Shown: positions 27,124-37,164, counted from the first letter of the stretch. The stretch is DNA of 64,000 nucleotides from Luteimonas padinae (GCF_014652935.1 NZ_BMZT01000007.1:132464-196463), one strand, 5' to 3'. Program-made: numbers and translations. Notes: generated by a model not told the origin, from the sequence alone.

Positions 27124-28950
27124 TCAGAGCACCGAGTGGTGGAAGTCGAAGTCCATTTCGCCCGCGACGTGCTGCACCAGGTTGCCCTGGATGAAGTCGA
27201 CGCCGCTCATCCACAGCGTGGCGGCGGCCTGCGGGTCCTCCACCTGCTGGCCGATCACGCACAGGCCCAGGCGGTGCGCGCGCTCGATGGCCTGGCGCAT
27301 CTCGTCGCGCACGGCCGGGTCGTCGAGCCTCTGCGAGTAGCGCGGCGACAGGCGCACGAAGCCCAACGGCAGCTGTCCCAGCAGGGCGTCGGCCTCGCGC
27401 CCCGACTGGTACTGGCCCAGGCAGAGCTGCACGCCGGCGGGCACCATCGCGTCGCAGAACTCGCGCAGCGCCAGCGCGTGGATCAGCGCCTCGTCCTGGC
27501 GCACGTCGATCACGATGCGGCTGCCCTGCACGCCATAGGCGGACAGCATCCCGAGCACGTGTTCGGCGTGGCCCTCGCGGGCCAGGCTGCGCGCTGACTG
27601 CGAGACGAACAGCCGCACCGGCCTGCCCGCCTCCGCGCGTTCGTGCAGCACGGTGACGGCCAGCTCGAGCACGCGCAGGTCGATGTCGTGCATCAGGTCG
27701 GCGGCGTCGGCGGCGGCCAGGAAGTCACCGGCGGCCAACAGGCTGCCGTCGGCCTGGCGCATCCGCAGCAGGGTCTGGAACTGGGCCTCGTCGCCGCCGG
27801 CCACCGCCACCACGGGCTGGAAGCTGAGCTGGAAGCGGTTCTCGGCCAGCGCCTGGCGCACGGCCTCGGCCATGGCCTGGTCGTGGTCGCGCTGGCGCGG
27901 CGGCTGGTATCCGGCGACGGCGGACGGCTGGGTGCGCGCCTCGCGCAGCGCCCGCTCGGCCGCGCCCAGCGCGCTGCTGGCGTCGCCGTAGCCGTGGGAC
28001 AGCGAGGTGTAGCCGACGAAGGCGCGCAGGCGCACGGCCTCGTCGCCGATGCTGAAACCTTCGCGGCCGAGGGCGTCGCGCAGCGCGCGTGCGCTTTCCG
28101 GCAGCCGGTCGGACTCGAGCCCGGCGGCATGGACCAGGTAGATGCTGTCGCTCAGTCGCGACACCGCGTGGCCGACGGCGGCTTCGCCGACGCGGGCCGC
28201 GGCCTCGGTGAGCAGCTGTTCCAGGCCGGTGTAACCGTAGCGGTCGCGCAGGGCGCCGATGCCGGCGACCTCGACCATGAACAGCGCGCCGCTGCCGTCG
28301 CCCGGGATCATCGCGTTCAGGCGCTTGAGCATGTGCGAGCGCGTGAACAGCCCGGTGACCGGGTGCAGGCCGCCACCGCTGCGCTCACGGGCGAGCACGC
28401 GGGCGCGGCGCACGCGGCTCTGCACCGCGGCGATCAGGTGGCGCGGGCGCACCGGCTTGGTCAGGAAGTCGTCGGCGCCGGTCTCCAGCGCCTCGAACTG
28501 GCGCTCCGGGTCCGGGTCGCCGGTGAGGAACACGATCGGCACGTGGCCGTGCGTCGCATGGGCGCGGATCAGGTGGGTCAGCTCGACGCCGTCCATGCCC
28601 GGCATGTGCAGGTCCATAAGCACCAGGTCGGGACGGAAGGCTTCCAGCGACCCCATGACCTCGCTGGCCACGGACACGACCGCGGCCTCCATGCCGGCAC
28701 CGCACAGCACGCTTTCGGCGAACAGGGCCTGGCTCAGGTCGTCCTCGACCACCAGCACGCGGTAGGCGGCCTCGGTGGAACCGTCGGCGGCGACCGGCGG
28801 GGTGACCGGGGGCGGGGCCGGCTCGGCCACGGCGGCATCCTGGCGCACGGGCTCGGCGGGGCCGGCGTCCGCGCTCCAGCGCCGCCAGTAGTGGGCGGGC
28901 GGGAACTCGGCGCGCGCGGGGCGGCCCGGCGACGGCGTTGCCGGGCCCAT
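27124..28950 (-). CDS. Response regulator with degenerate GGDEF and EAL domains
   Basis: 608 residues. A Pro/Ala leader (1-60), then receiver domain with phospho-acceptor D113 (VLMDLHMPGMDG). A GGDEF-type fold (about 195-355) has RLSDS where GGDEF should be. An EAL-type fold (about 370-608) has QFQTLLRM in place of the E-A-L-L-R segment. Both enzyme activities should be lost, which suggests a c-di-GMP receptor like FimX; the ending ATLWMSGVDFIQGNLVQ resembles FimX-type EAL domains. ATG 28950 was preferred over a longer frame start at 29049. It is followed by its probable cognate kinase. Confidence 0.87.
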   Translation of the reverse strand: MGPATPSPGRPARAEFPPAHYWRRWSADAGPAEPVRQDAAVAEPAPPPVTPPVAADGSTEAAYRVLVVEDDLSQALFAESVLCGAGMEAAVVSVASEVMGSLEAFRPDLVLMDLHMPGMDGVELTHLIRAHATHGHVPIVFLTGDPDPERQFEALETGADDFLTKPVRPRHLIAAVQSRVRRARVLARERSGGGLHPVTGLFTRSHMLKRLNAMIPGDGSGALFMVEVAGIGALRDRYGYTGLEQLLTEAAARVGEAAVGHAVSRLSDSIYLVHAAGLESDRLPESARALRDALGREGFSIGDEAVRLRAFVGYTSLSHGYGDASSALGAAERALREARTQPSAVAGYQPPRQRDHDQAMAEAVRQALAENRFQLSFQPVVAVAGGDEAQFQTLLRMRQADGSLLAAGDFLAAADAADLMHDIDLRVLELAVTVLHERAEAGRPVRLFVSQSARSLAREGHAEHVLGMLSAYGVQGSRIVIDVRQDEALIHALALREFCDAMVPAGVQLCLGQYQSGREADALLGQLPLGFVRLSPRYSQRLDDPAVRDEMRQAIERAHRLGLCVIGQQVEDPQAAATLWMSGVDFIQGNLVQHVAGEMDFDFHHSVL

Positions 28951-29097
28951 GTCCGCTGCGGTCCGTGTTCCGGGGGCTGCGCTCACTGCGGGACTTCTCC
29001 GTCGGGCCAATACGGAAGCCCGGCACTCCGCCGTCCCCCGAACGGACAAGCCTACAAGAAACCGCGGGGGTATCGCGCGATGCCGTCGGCAGCCTGC

Positions 29098-29682
29098 TCA
29101 GCGCGCCGGAACGGCCGGCCGCTGCCGCCTGAACAGCCGCCGCCACACCCACCACAGCGCCAGGGCCAGGAGCAGGCTCAGGCCCAGTGCGATCCCCAGC
29201 GCGAGCAGCGGGTTGGCCAGCGCCAGCGCCAGCAGTCCGACGGTCGCCACGTCCTCGGTGGCCGACGCCCCCCAGTTGCTCAGCGGTTCGGGCGAGGCAT
29301 TGATCAGCACCCGGCTGGCCGCCTTGAGCGCGTGGCTGCCCAGCGCCACGCCGGCGCCGGTCGCCAGCATCCCAGCCGACAGGTCGCCGTCGGGCGACAG
29401 CGCGGCTGCGGCGAGGAAGGCGCCCGCCGGCACCCGCGCAAGTGTCTGCAGCAGGTCCCAGCCGGAATCGACGCCGGGGATCTTGTCGGTGAAGAACTCG
29501 ACCAGGGCCAGTACGCCCGAAATGCCGATCACCCACGGCGACGCGGTGACCTCGAGCGCCGCCGGCAGTTCCAGCCAGCCCAGGGCGCCGGCCAGGCCGA
29601 CGCCGAAGACGGTGAGGTAGACGCGGATGCCCGCCAGCCAGGCCAGCAGCACGCCCGCGGCGAAGAGGTGGGCTTCCGACAT
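29098..29682 (-). CDS. DUF4126 family membrane protein
   Basis: 194 residues with about five hydrophobic segments. The conserved pattern is AAGVLLAWLAGIRVYLTVFG at the N-terminus, then FFTDKIPGVDSGWDLLQT and the Gly-rich GAGVALGSHALKAASRV with NASPEPLSNW. The family is found across bacteria but has no proven function. ATG 29682 (MSEAHLF) was chosen over an in-frame GTG 6 bases upstream. It is divergent from the next gene and ends about 150 bases before the degenerate GGDEF-EAL regulator. Confidence 0.8.
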   Translation of the reverse strand: MSEAHLFAAGVLLAWLAGIRVYLTVFGVGLAGALGWLELPAALEVTASPWVIGISGVLALVEFFTDKIPGVDSGWDLLQTLARVPAGAFLAAAALSPDGDLSAGMLATGAGVALGSHALKAASRVLINASPEPLSNWGASATEDVATVGLLALALANPLLALGIALGLSLLLALALWWVWRRLFRRQRPAVPAR

Positions 29683-29768
29683 GGCCACGCTCCGGGGACT
29701 GGACTGGCGCGGAGTATAGGCACGCGCGCGTTGTCCCGGCGCTCAGGCTCCGGGGTTAACATGCCGGG

Positions 29769-30464
29769 ATGCCCGATTCGCCGCCTCCCGAACATCCCCA
29801 TCCGCGCGCGCACCTGGTGCTGATGGCGGTGCTGGCGGGCTGCCTGCTGTTCGGCATCTGGGGTGCCTGGACGGTCGCCAGCGGTGCCGGCGGCGATGGC
29901 GACGGGCCGCTCCGCGAGGAGGTCGACGGCCTGCGCCAGGACGTCGCCACGCTGACGCGTTCCGACCAGGTCAGCCGTGAAGCCAACCGCGACCTGCAGC
30001 TCATGCTGGCCGAGCGCGACGAGGAGATTTCCGCGCTGCGCGCCGACGTCGCCTTCTACGAACGCCTGGTCGGCAGCACCAGCCAGCGCCGCGGCCTGAC
30101 CGTGCACGGCCTGCGCCTGCAGTCGCAGGGCGAAGGCGCGTGGCACTTCACCGCCACGCTCACTCAGACCCTGAACCGGGCCGCGGTGAGCAGCGGCACG
30201 CTGACCATCGAGGTCGAGGGCTCGCGCAACGGCAGCCTGGAGCGCCTGGCCTGGGCCGACCTGAGGCAAAGCGGCGACGCGCCCGGCGTCGAATACTCGT
30301 TCAAGTACTTCCAGCAGGTCGAAGGCGACCTGATCCTGCCCGAAGGCTTCAAGCCGCTGCGCGTGATCGTGACGCTGGCGCCGCCGCGCGGGCAGGCGGT
30401 GGAGGAGTCGTTCACCTGGGCCGAGGCCACGGCGGCGACGCCCCGTTCCGCCCCCGACGCTTGA
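29769..30464 (+). CDS. DUF6776-type membrane protein with coiled coil
   Basis: 231 residues. A single transmembrane helix (about 17-37, [19 protein letters not shown]) is followed by a predicted coiled coil (about 48-98, [16 protein letters not shown] onward) and a beta-rich C-terminal domain ([31 protein letters not shown]). This arrangement is conserved in xanthomonads upstream of Fe-S genes, with unknown role. It ends 32 bases before erpA and may be co-transcribed with it. Confidence 0.75.
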   Translation: MPDSPPPEHPHPRAHLVLMAVLAGCLLFGIWGAWTVASGAGGDGDGPLREEVDGLRQDVATLTRSDQVSREANRDLQLMLAERDEEISALRADVAFYERLVGSTSQRRGLTVHGLRLQSQGEGAWHFTATLTQTLNRAAVSSGTLTIEVEGSRNGSLERLAWADLRQSGDAPGVEYSFKYFQQVEGDLILPEGFKPLRVIVTLAPPRGQAVEESFTWAEATAATPRSAPDA

Positions 30465-30496
30465 AGCGCGCGCCGGCACCCTCCATCCTTGCCGGC

Positions 30497-30871
30497 ATGA
30501 GCACGACCATCGATCTGTCCGCGCCGGGCTACCAGAGCCTGGATCGTCCGCTGGAGTTCACCACCGCGGCGGCCGCCAAGGTGCGCGAACTGATCGCCGA
30601 CGAGGGCAACGACGCCCTCAAGTTGCGCGTCTACATCCAGGGCGGCGGCTGCTCCGGCTTCCAGTACGGCTTCGAGTTCGACGAGGAGCAGGGCGAGGAC
30701 GACCTCGCGGTCGCGACCGACGGCGTCACGCTGCTGGTCGATCCGCTCAGCCTGCAGTACCTGATGGGCGCCTCGGTCGACTACGTCGAAAGCCTGCACG
30801 GCGCGCAGTTCACCATCCGCAACCCGAACGCGAAGTCGACCTGCGGCTGCGGCAGCAGCTTCACCACATGA
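30497..30871 (+). CDS. erpA: Iron-sulfur cluster insertion protein
   Basis: 124 residues. An A-type carrier that delivers Fe-S clusters to apo-proteins such as IspG. The three ligand cysteines are in [12 protein letters not shown] and [13 protein letters not shown] 30497 gives the usual length. The stop overlaps the nudC start (ATGA, 30868-30871). Confidence 0.94.
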   Translation: MSTTIDLSAPGYQSLDRPLEFTTAAAAKVRELIADEGNDALKLRVYIQGGGCSGFQYGFEFDEEQGEDDLAVATDGVTLLVDPLSLQYLMGASVDYVESLHGAQFTIRNPNAKSTCGCGSSFTT

Positions 30872-31842
30872 GTCCGCGGCGCGCGGCGCCGTACGCCTTT
30901 GTCGAAGCGGCGCTGGACCGCGCCGAGAACCTGCGCGACGACGCCGCGGCGCTCGAGCGGCTGTGGGCCGGCGGGCGCGTGCTGGTGCTCGATGCCGAGG
31001 GCCGTGCCTGGGCCACGGCCGACGGAGATCTGCTGGCGCCGGCTGCGGCGGAGCTGGGCGATCGGCCGGACGATGCCCTGTTCCTGGGCCTGCGCGGGGA
31101 GGAGGGCTGGTTCGCGGTGCGCGAGGAGGCGATCGCCGCGGACTCCGGGCGCGGGTCGGTGACCGGCGCCGATGAAGCCGCGGTGATGGCCGGGACCGAC
31201 GACGACACCGGCGACGACGTTGCCCTGGCGCCGCCGCGCATCGATCTGCGCAGCGCCGCCGCCACCTGGCCAGACTTCGAGGCCACCGCGTTCGCCCAGG
31301 CGCGCGCGGTGCTGCACTGGCGCTCGCGGCACCGGTACTGCGGCGCCTGCGGCGGCCCGCTGGCCTACCGCCGCGCGGGCTGGCTGGGCTGGTGCGAGGC
31401 CTGCAGGCTGGAGCACTACCCGCGCACCGACCCGGCCGTGATCGTGGCGGTCAGCGACGGCGAGCGCCTCCTGCTGGGGCGCAGCGCGGGCTGGCCGCCG
31501 CGGCGCTATTCGGTGCTGGCGGGCTTCGTCGAGCCGGGCGAATCGCTGGAGCAGACCGTGGTGCGCGAGGTTTTCGAGGAGTCCTCGGTGCGCGTGCGTG
31601 CCTGCCGCTACCTGGGATCCCAGCCCTGGCCGTTCCCGTCCTCGCTGATGCTCGGTTTCGAGGCCGATGCCGACGCCGACGTGCCGCACTGCCCCAGCGA
31701 CGAGCTCGAGGACGCGCGCTGGTTCGGTCGCGACGAGGTCGGGGCGGCGCTTCGCGGCGAGAGCGGTCCCGACGGCCTGCTGCTGTCGCCGTCGATCTCG
31801 ATCTCGCGCTGGCTGATCGAGCGCTGGCACGCCGGCGGCTGA
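30868..31842 (+). CDS. nudC: NAD(+) diphosphatase / RNA deNADding hydrolase
   Basis: 324 residues, longer than E. coli NudC (257) because of the N-terminal domain. It hydrolyses NADH/NAD+ to NMN and AMP and may remove NAD caps from RNA. Zinc cysteines C158, C161, C176 and C179 (YCGAC, WCEAC) precede the Nudix box [20 protein letters not shown], and the NudC-specific [11 protein letters not shown] follows. It is translationally coupled to erpA. Confidence 0.92.
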   Translation: MSPRRAAPYAFVEAALDRAENLRDDAAALERLWAGGRVLVLDAEGRAWATADGDLLAPAAAELGDRPDDALFLGLRGEEGWFAVREEAIAADSGRGSVTGADEAAVMAGTDDDTGDDVALAPPRIDLRSAAATWPDFEATAFAQARAVLHWRSRHRYCGACGGPLAYRRAGWLGWCEACRLEHYPRTDPAVIVAVSDGERLLLGRSAGWPPRRYSVLAGFVEPGESLEQTVVREVFEESSVRVRACRYLGSQPWPFPSSLMLGFEADADADVPHCPSDELEDARWFGRDEVGAALRGESGPDGLLLSPSISISRWLIERWHAGG

Positions 31843-31883
31843 GCGCAGCCGTGGCCGCTGCCCGCCGGCGCTAGAATCGCCCC

Positions 31884-32915
31884 ATGTTCTCGACCCTGTT
31901 CGCGGTGGTGGTGGCCCTGGTGCTGGGGCACGTAGCGCCCGCGCTGGCGGCCGGCCTGCGCGACTACGGCTGGTTCGCGGCGCTGCTCGGCTGGCTCGGC
32001 CGGCGCTTTCCCGACGACGGCTTCCGGCGCGGCCGTTGGGGTCTGGCGCTGGCGCTGGTGCCGGTGGTGCTGGCGGTCGGCCTGGTGCAGTGGCTGCTGG
32101 ACGGCATCGCCTTCGGGCTGCCGGCGCTGGCCTTCGGCGTGGTCGCGGTGTTCTATGCCTGGGGTCCGCGCGACCTCGATCTCGACGTGCAGGCGGTGAT
32201 CGATGCGCCGGACGCCGCCGCCCGCGGCGAAGCCCTGGCGCGGCTGCGCCCGGCGGCCGCGGCCGGTGCCGGCCAGGCCCGCGACGAGGTCGGCCGTGTC
32301 TTCGTCGCCGCGCTGCGGCGCTGGTTCGGCGTGCTGTTCTGGTTCGTGGTGCTGGGCGCGGTCGGCGCCCTGCTGTACCGCCTGGTGGCGTTCGCGGCTG
32401 AAGACGAACCGGCGCTGCACCTGCCCGAGGGCACGCTCGAGGGCGGGCGCCGGCTGCTGGCGGTGCTGGACTGGCCGGTGGCGCGGCTGATGGCGTTGTC
32501 GCTGGCGCTGGTGGGCAACTTCGACGTGGTGGTGTCGGCCTGGAAGGGCGCCGGTGGCGCCGCGCTGCGGTCCGGCGCCGACATGCTGGCCGCGGTCGGG
32601 CGCGCGAGCGTGCGCTGGGAGCTGGACGAGGAGGCCGGGGATTTCGGCGCCCATGCCGCCGAGGCCACAGATGCCGCCGACGCCGCGCAGCCGGCGGGCG
32701 CCGTGGGCGACGCCGCCGCTGCCGCGGCGATGGCTGGCTTCGGCAGCGTGTCCGGGGATGCCGGCGCGGTGCCGGCGGGCGCCGGACCGGCCACCGAGGC
32801 CCTCGGCGCGCCGCTGGTGCAGGCCATGCGCGACGCCATGTCGCTGGTCTGGCGCGTGCTGCTGGCGTGGCTGGCGGTGCTGGCGCTGTTCGTGGTGGCC
32901 GGCTGGGTCAACTGA
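31884..32915 (+). CDS. ampE: AmpE-like regulatory membrane protein
   Basis: 343 residues with about four membrane segments. The N-terminal FSTLFAVVVALVLGHV, the RRWFGVLFWFVVLGAVGALL stretch and the C-terminal hydrophobic segment are typical of AmpE, which is linked to beta-lactamase induction signalling and appears beside ampD. Here no ampD or ampC is adjacent. An Ala-rich region (about 255-305) is an insertion relative to E. coli AmpE. It ends 28 bases before a REP element. Confidence 0.85.
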   Translation: MFSTLFAVVVALVLGHVAPALAAGLRDYGWFAALLGWLGRRFPDDGFRRGRWGLALALVPVVLAVGLVQWLLDGIAFGLPALAFGVVAVFYAWGPRDLDLDVQAVIDAPDAAARGEALARLRPAAAAGAGQARDEVGRVFVAALRRWFGVLFWFVVLGAVGALLYRLVAFAAEDEPALHLPEGTLEGGRRLLAVLDWPVARLMALSLALVGNFDVVVSAWKGAGGAALRSGADMLAAVGRASVRWELDEEAGDFGAHAAEATDAADAAQPAGAVGDAAAAAAMAGFGSVSGDAGAVPAGAGPATEALGAPLVQAMRDAMSLVWRVLLAWLAVLALFVVAGWVN

Positions 32916-32943
32916 GTCGGCTTCCAGGCCGCCATCCGCTCAT

Positions 32944-33012
32944 GTAGGAGCAGCTAAAGCTGCGACGCGCGCTGCATCACACCCTCGTGGTCGCAGCTGT
33001 AGCTGCTCCCAC
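32944..33012. repeat. REP-type palindromic element, copy 2
   Basis: Arms of 23 bases (32944-32966 and 32990-33012) open GTAGGAGCAGCT and close AGCTGCTCCCAC, with two mismatches. The element lies between the convergent ends of ampE and the transporter-acyltransferase gene, where it could act as a shared transcription stop. Confidence 0.85.
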
Positions 33013-33053
33013 AGAGGCAGACGGGCGCGGACGGACGCGGCAGTGCGCGGTGC

Positions 33054-34964
33054 TCAGGCGTGCTCGCCGCGCAGGGCACGGACGCGGGCTTCCAGCATCG
33101 CGGCGGTGGCGTCGCGGCCCGGCACGGGTGCCTCGGCCATCACCGCCACCGGCGCGCGGAAGCGGCGCGGCACGCGCATCCGCGCCAGGCGCCCGCCCGG
33201 GGCCGCGGTGCCTCGGCGGCTCCACATGCTGCTCCACATGTTGCGCAGGGCCATCGGCACCACCGGCACCGGGCGGCGCTCGACGATGCGCTCCACGCCC
33301 GACCTGAAGGCCTGGATGTCGCCGTCGGGCGTGAGCCGGCCCTCGGGGAAGATCAGCACCAGCTCGCCGTCGGCCAGGGCCGCATCGATGCTGTCGAAGG
33401 CGCGCTGCATCATCGCCGCGTCCTCTTTCGGGCTGGCGATCGGGATCGCGCCGGCGGCGCGGAAGATCCAGCTCATCACCGGGATCTGGAAGATCCGGTA
33501 GTACATGACGAAGCGGATCGGCCGCGGCACGCTGGCCGCCAGCACCAGCGCGTCCATGTAACTGACGTGGTTGCAGACCAGCAGCGCCGGGCCCTCGTCG
33601 GGCACATGGCGCTCGATGCCGTGCAGCTCCAGCCGATACAGCGTGCGCACCAGCAGCCAGCTGACGAAGCGCATCGCGAACTCGGGCACGATGGTGAAGA
33701 TCCAGGTCGTGACCAGCAGGTTGGCGATCGCCAGCCCCAGGAAGACCTGCGGGATGCTCCAGCCGAACACCTGCTGCAGCGCCAGCCCGGTCACCGCCGC
33801 GGCGACGATGAAGGCCGAGTTCTGGATGTTGAGGCCGGCGAACACGCGCGCCATCTCCTGCTTCGGCGTGCGGCTCTGGATCAGCGCGAACAGCGGCACG
33901 ATGAACAGCCCGCAGGAGAAACCGATGCCGGTGAGGTCGATGGCGATGCGCCAGCCATGCTCGCCTGCGAGGAAGCCGGCGATGTCCAGCCCGGTCTGCG
34001 GTGCCAGCCCGCTGCGTGCGAAGTACAGGTCGAGCATGAAGGCGCTGATGCCGAGCGCGCCCAGCGGCACCAGGCCGATCTCGACCGTGCGCGCGGACAG
34101 CTTCTCGCACAGCAGCGAGCCCACGCCGACCCCGACCGAGAACAGCGCCAGCCCGAAGATGTAGAGGCTGGTCGAGCGCTCCGCCGCGCCCAGGTGCAGC
34201 TCCGCGTAGTTCGGCAGCTGCGCGGTCAGCACCGTGCCCACGAACCAGAACCAGGACACGCCCAGGATCGCATTGCGCACCGCCGGCGTGCGCCGGGTGA
34301 GCTTCCAGATGCGGATCGACTCCGGCACCGGGTTCCAGTTGACCTCCAGCTCCGGCGCGCCGGCGTCGACGCGCGGGATCATGCGCGCGACCAGATTGCC
34401 GGCGACCGCCAGCGCCACCACCGAGGCCGCCGCGGCCTCCGGACCCCAGGTGCCGGCGACCTGGAACACCAGCCCGCCATAGATCATTCCGGCCAGGATC
34501 GAGAGCGACGTGCCCATCTCCACCAGGCCGTTGCCGCCGGTGAGTTCCTCCGGCTTGAGCACCGCCGGCAGGATCGAATATTTCACCGGCCCGAACAGCG
34601 TCGACTGCATGCCGGTCGCGAACAGCGCCACCAGCAGCAGCGGCATGCTCGCGGTGAGGAAGCCGATCGCTGCCAGCGTCATGATCCCGATCTCCATCGT
34701 CGTGGTGATCACGATCAGGCGCTGCTTCTCCAGCTTCTCCGCGAACTGCCCCGCGATCGCCGAGAACAGGAAGTAGGGCAGGATGAACAGCGCCGGCGCG
34801 AGGTTCGTATAGAGCGTGCGCTGTCCGCTGTCGACGCCCAGGTAGAACAGCAGCCCGATGATGGCCTGGCGGTAGACGTTGTCGTTGAAGGCGCCCAGCG
34901 CCTGCACGGCGAAGTAGGGCAGGAAACGCCGCTCGCGCAGCAGCTGGAACTGTGAGTACGCCAT
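33054..34964 (-). CDS. MFS transporter (LplT-like) fused to PlsC acyltransferase
   Basis: 636 residues. Residues 1-410 form a 12-helix MFS unit of the lysophospholipid transporter type (FFAVQALGAFNDN-like opening, FAEKLEKQRLIV loop). Residues about 430-600 are a PlsC acyltransferase with NHVSYMDA (the NHxxxxD box) and FPEGRLTPDG. It probably flips lysophospholipid inward and re-acylates it. E. coli splits this between LplT and Aas, and no AMP-binding domain is present here, so acyl-CoA or acyl-ACP must come from elsewhere. ATG 34964 is divergent from lemA. Confidence 0.9.
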   Translation of the reverse strand: MAYSQFQLLRERRFLPYFAVQALGAFNDNVYRQAIIGLLFYLGVDSGQRTLYTNLAPALFILPYFLFSAIAGQFAEKLEKQRLIVITTTMEIGIMTLAAIGFLTASMPLLLVALFATGMQSTLFGPVKYSILPAVLKPEELTGGNGLVEMGTSLSILAGMIYGGLVFQVAGTWGPEAAAASVVALAVAGNLVARMIPRVDAGAPELEVNWNPVPESIRIWKLTRRTPAVRNAILGVSWFWFVGTVLTAQLPNYAELHLGAAERSTSLYIFGLALFSVGVGVGSLLCEKLSARTVEIGLVPLGALGISAFMLDLYFARSGLAPQTGLDIAGFLAGEHGWRIAIDLTGIGFSCGLFIVPLFALIQSRTPKQEMARVFAGLNIQNSAFIVAAAVTGLALQQVFGWSIPQVFLGLAIANLLVTTWIFTIVPEFAMRFVSWLLVRTLYRLELHGIERHVPDEGPALLVCNHVSYMDALVLAASVPRPIRFVMYYRIFQIPVMSWIFRAAGAIPIASPKEDAAMMQRAFDSIDAALADGELVLIFPEGRLTPDGDIQAFRSGVERIVERRPVPVVPMALRNMWSSMWSRRGTAAPGGRLARMRVPRRFRAPVAVMAEAPVPGRDATAAMLEARVRALRGEHA

Positions 34965-35093
34965 GCCGGTCCCCGTGGATGGGTGGGGAGCCTAGCAGAC
35001 GACCGTGGCCAGGCCCGCGCATGCCCGGCTGCCTTCATTGCGTCTTGCGGCGGCCGGTGCTGGAATGCGCCCTTCCACCCGCCGGAGCCCTTC

Positions 35094-35723
35094 ATGCGCA
35101 CCCTCATCCTGCTCGTGCTGGCCGCGATGCTCAGCGGCTGCGGCTACAACCAGATCCAGCAGAAGGACGAAGCCGTCAACGCCGGCTGGGCGGAAGTGCT
35201 CAACCAGTACAAGCGCCGCGCCGACCTGGTTCCCAACCTCGTCAACACGGTCAAGGGCTACGCGGCGCACGAGCAGCAGGTGCTGACCGCGGTGACCGAG
35301 GCCCGCGCGAAGGTCGGCTCGATGGAAGTCGATGCCGGCGATCCCGCCTCGCTCGCGCAGTTCCAGCAGGCGCAGGGCGAGCTGTCGAGCGCGCTGTCGC
35401 GGCTGATGGTGGTGGTCGAGAACTACCCCGACCTCAAGGCCGATCGCGCGTTCCTCGACCTGCAGACCCAGCTCGAGGGCACCGAGAACCGGATCGCCGT
35501 CGCGCGCGGCCGCTACATCCAGCTGGTGCAGGACTACAACACCTACGTCCGCTCGTTCCCGCAGAACCTGGTGGCAAAGATGTTCGGCTACGGGCCGCGG
35601 CCGAACTTCACCGTCGAGAACGAGCGCGCCATCCAGGAGGCGCCGGCGGTCGACTTCGGCGCGCAGGGGGCCGCCGGCACGCAGCCGCCGCAGCCGCAGC
35701 CGCAGCCGCAGCCGGCAGGCTGA
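35094..35723 (+). CDS. lemA: LemA family lipoprotein
   Basis: 209 residues. A lipoprotein signal ends LAAMLSGCGYNQ (Cys16), followed by the LemA helices: LNQYKRRADLVPNLVNTVKG, VVVENYPDLKADRAFLDLQ and YNTYVRSFPQNLVAKMFGY. The final 15 residues are (Pro-Gln) repeats. LemA proteins are envelope-associated with poorly known function and often sit with TPM-domain proteins, as here: the TPM gene starts 12 bases on. ATG 35094 fits the signal. Confidence 0.92.
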   Translation: MRTLILLVLAAMLSGCGYNQIQQKDEAVNAGWAEVLNQYKRRADLVPNLVNTVKGYAAHEQQVLTAVTEARAKVGSMEVDAGDPASLAQFQQAQGELSSALSRLMVVVENYPDLKADRAFLDLQTQLEGTENRIAVARGRYIQLVQDYNTYVRSFPQNLVAKMFGYGPRPNFTVENERAIQEAPAVDFGAQGAAGTQPPQPQPQPQPAG

Positions 35724-35735
35724 CGACCGGCGGTG

Positions 35736-36664
35736 ATGCTTGCCCGCGTCAGCCTCCGGGGCCGCCGATGGCGGGCGCTTCTGCTCGCGGCCGCCTTCGC
35801 CTGCCTGGCCTGCGCCCATGCGTGGGCGCAGCAGCCGCTGGCCGCGATTCCCGCGCTGGATTCGCCGGTGGTCGATACCACCGGCACCCTCGAACCCACG
35901 CAGCGCGCGCAGCTCGAACGGCAGGCGCTGGACCTGCAGCGCCGGAAGGGCAGCCAGCTGCAGGTGCTGATCGTCGCCAGCACGCAGCCGGAATCCATCG
36001 AGCAGTACGCGCAGCGCGTCTTCGACGCCTGGCGGATCGGACGCGAGGGGGTCGATGACGCGGTCCTCGTGCTGGTCGCCCGCGACGACCGGCGCGTGCG
36101 CATCCAGCCCGGCTACGGGCTCGAGGGTGCGATCCCCGACATCACCGCCGGGCGCATCATCCAGGAATACATGGCGCCGAAGTTCCGTGCCGGCGACTAC
36201 GGCGGCGGCCTGGTGGATGCCACGGCTGTGCTGGTGCGCCTGATCGACGGCGAGCCCCTGCCCGAGCCGATCGCCAGCCATCGCGCCGCCGAGCCGGCCG
36301 GCGGCCGTGGTGACTGGCTGGGCGCCCTGTTCGCCGCCTTCGTGGTCGCCACCATCGTGCGCGGGATGTTCGGGCGTGCACCGGGCGCGCTGCGAGGCCT
36401 CCCACCGGGGGTGCCGCGGGCGGAGCCGCGTGGCTGGTCTCGGCTGCGCTCGGTCTGGGTGGTGTCGCCGCGGTGCTGGGCTTCCTCTACGGGCTGGCGA
36501 AGGCACCCGGCGGCCGCTACGTCCGCCACGGAGGCTGGGGCGGATTCGGAGGCGGCGGATGGGGTGGCGGCGGCTTCGGCGGCGGAGGCGGCGGCTTCGG
36601 TGGCGGCGGCTGGTCCGGCGGTGGCGGCATGAGCGGAGGCGGCGGCGCCTCGGGGAGCTGGTGA
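35736..36664 (+). pseudogene. TPM-domain membrane protein (YgcG-like), frameshifted near 36400
   Basis: The first frame encodes a signal peptide (ending AHAWAQ) and the TPM domain (LDSPVVDTTGTLEPTQRAQL, IQPGYGLEGAIPDITAGRII). Near 36396-36411 the frame changes: the expected LTGGAAGGAAWLVSAALG and GFLYGLAKAPGG, then the Gly-rich tail ending GGGGASGSW, continue in another frame to a stop at 36662-36664. An extra CC in the CTCCCACCGGGGG tract would explain it. Read straight, the first frame ends out of context at 36632. Either the gene is broken in this strain, or this is a sequencing error. It starts 12 bases after lemA. Confidence 0.8.
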
Positions 36665-37164
36665 TGGCGGGCGTCGTGCGGCTGCTGCGGCATCTCTTCG
36701 CTCCGTCGGCCAGCGGTCTGTTCCCGGCCGATCGACTCCAGCGCATTGCCGGCGCGGTGGCCGCCGGCGAACGGCGCCATCGCGGCGAAGTCTGCTTCGC
36801 GGTGGAGCCGGCGCTGCCGGCGTGGCGCGCGCTGCGCGGCCTGGATGTGCGCCAGCGCGCGCGCGAGGTCTTCGCCGAACTGGGCGTGTGGGACACCCAT
36901 GCCAACAACGGCGTGCTGGTCTACTTGCTGCTGGCCGACCACTGCATCGAGATCGTCGCCGATCGTGGCCTGGATGGGCGGGTGGGCGATCCGGCGTGGG
37001 CGGCGGTCTGCCAGCTGATGGAGGCGCACCTGCGCGCGGGTGATCCGGAAGGCGCCGCGGTGGCCGGCGTCGAGGCGGTCTCCGACCTGCTGGCGCGCCA
37101 CTTCCCGCAGGCCCCCGGGGACCAGGACGAGAACGAGCTGCCCGACCTCCCGCAGCTGCTCTGA
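36664..37164 (+). CDS. TPM-domain protein (second copy)
   Basis: 166 residues, no signal peptide. Motifs are RHRGEVCFAVEPALPAWRAL, REVFAELGVWDTHANNGVLV and EIVADRGLDGRVG, typical of the cytoplasm-facing TPM protein that accompanies the exported one. The ATG at 36664 shares a base with the stop of the frame-shifted upstream gene (TGATG), showing that the original upstream frame ended here. Function is unknown; the lemA-tpm-tpm arrangement is conserved in many proteobacteria. Confidence 0.82.
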   Translation: MAGVVRLLRHLFAPSASGLFPADRLQRIAGAVAAGERRHRGEVCFAVEPALPAWRALRGLDVRQRAREVFAELGVWDTHANNGVLVYLLLADHCIEIVADRGLDGRVGDPAWAAVCQLMEAHLRAGDPEGAAVAGVEAVSDLLARHFPQAPGDQDENELPDLPQLL

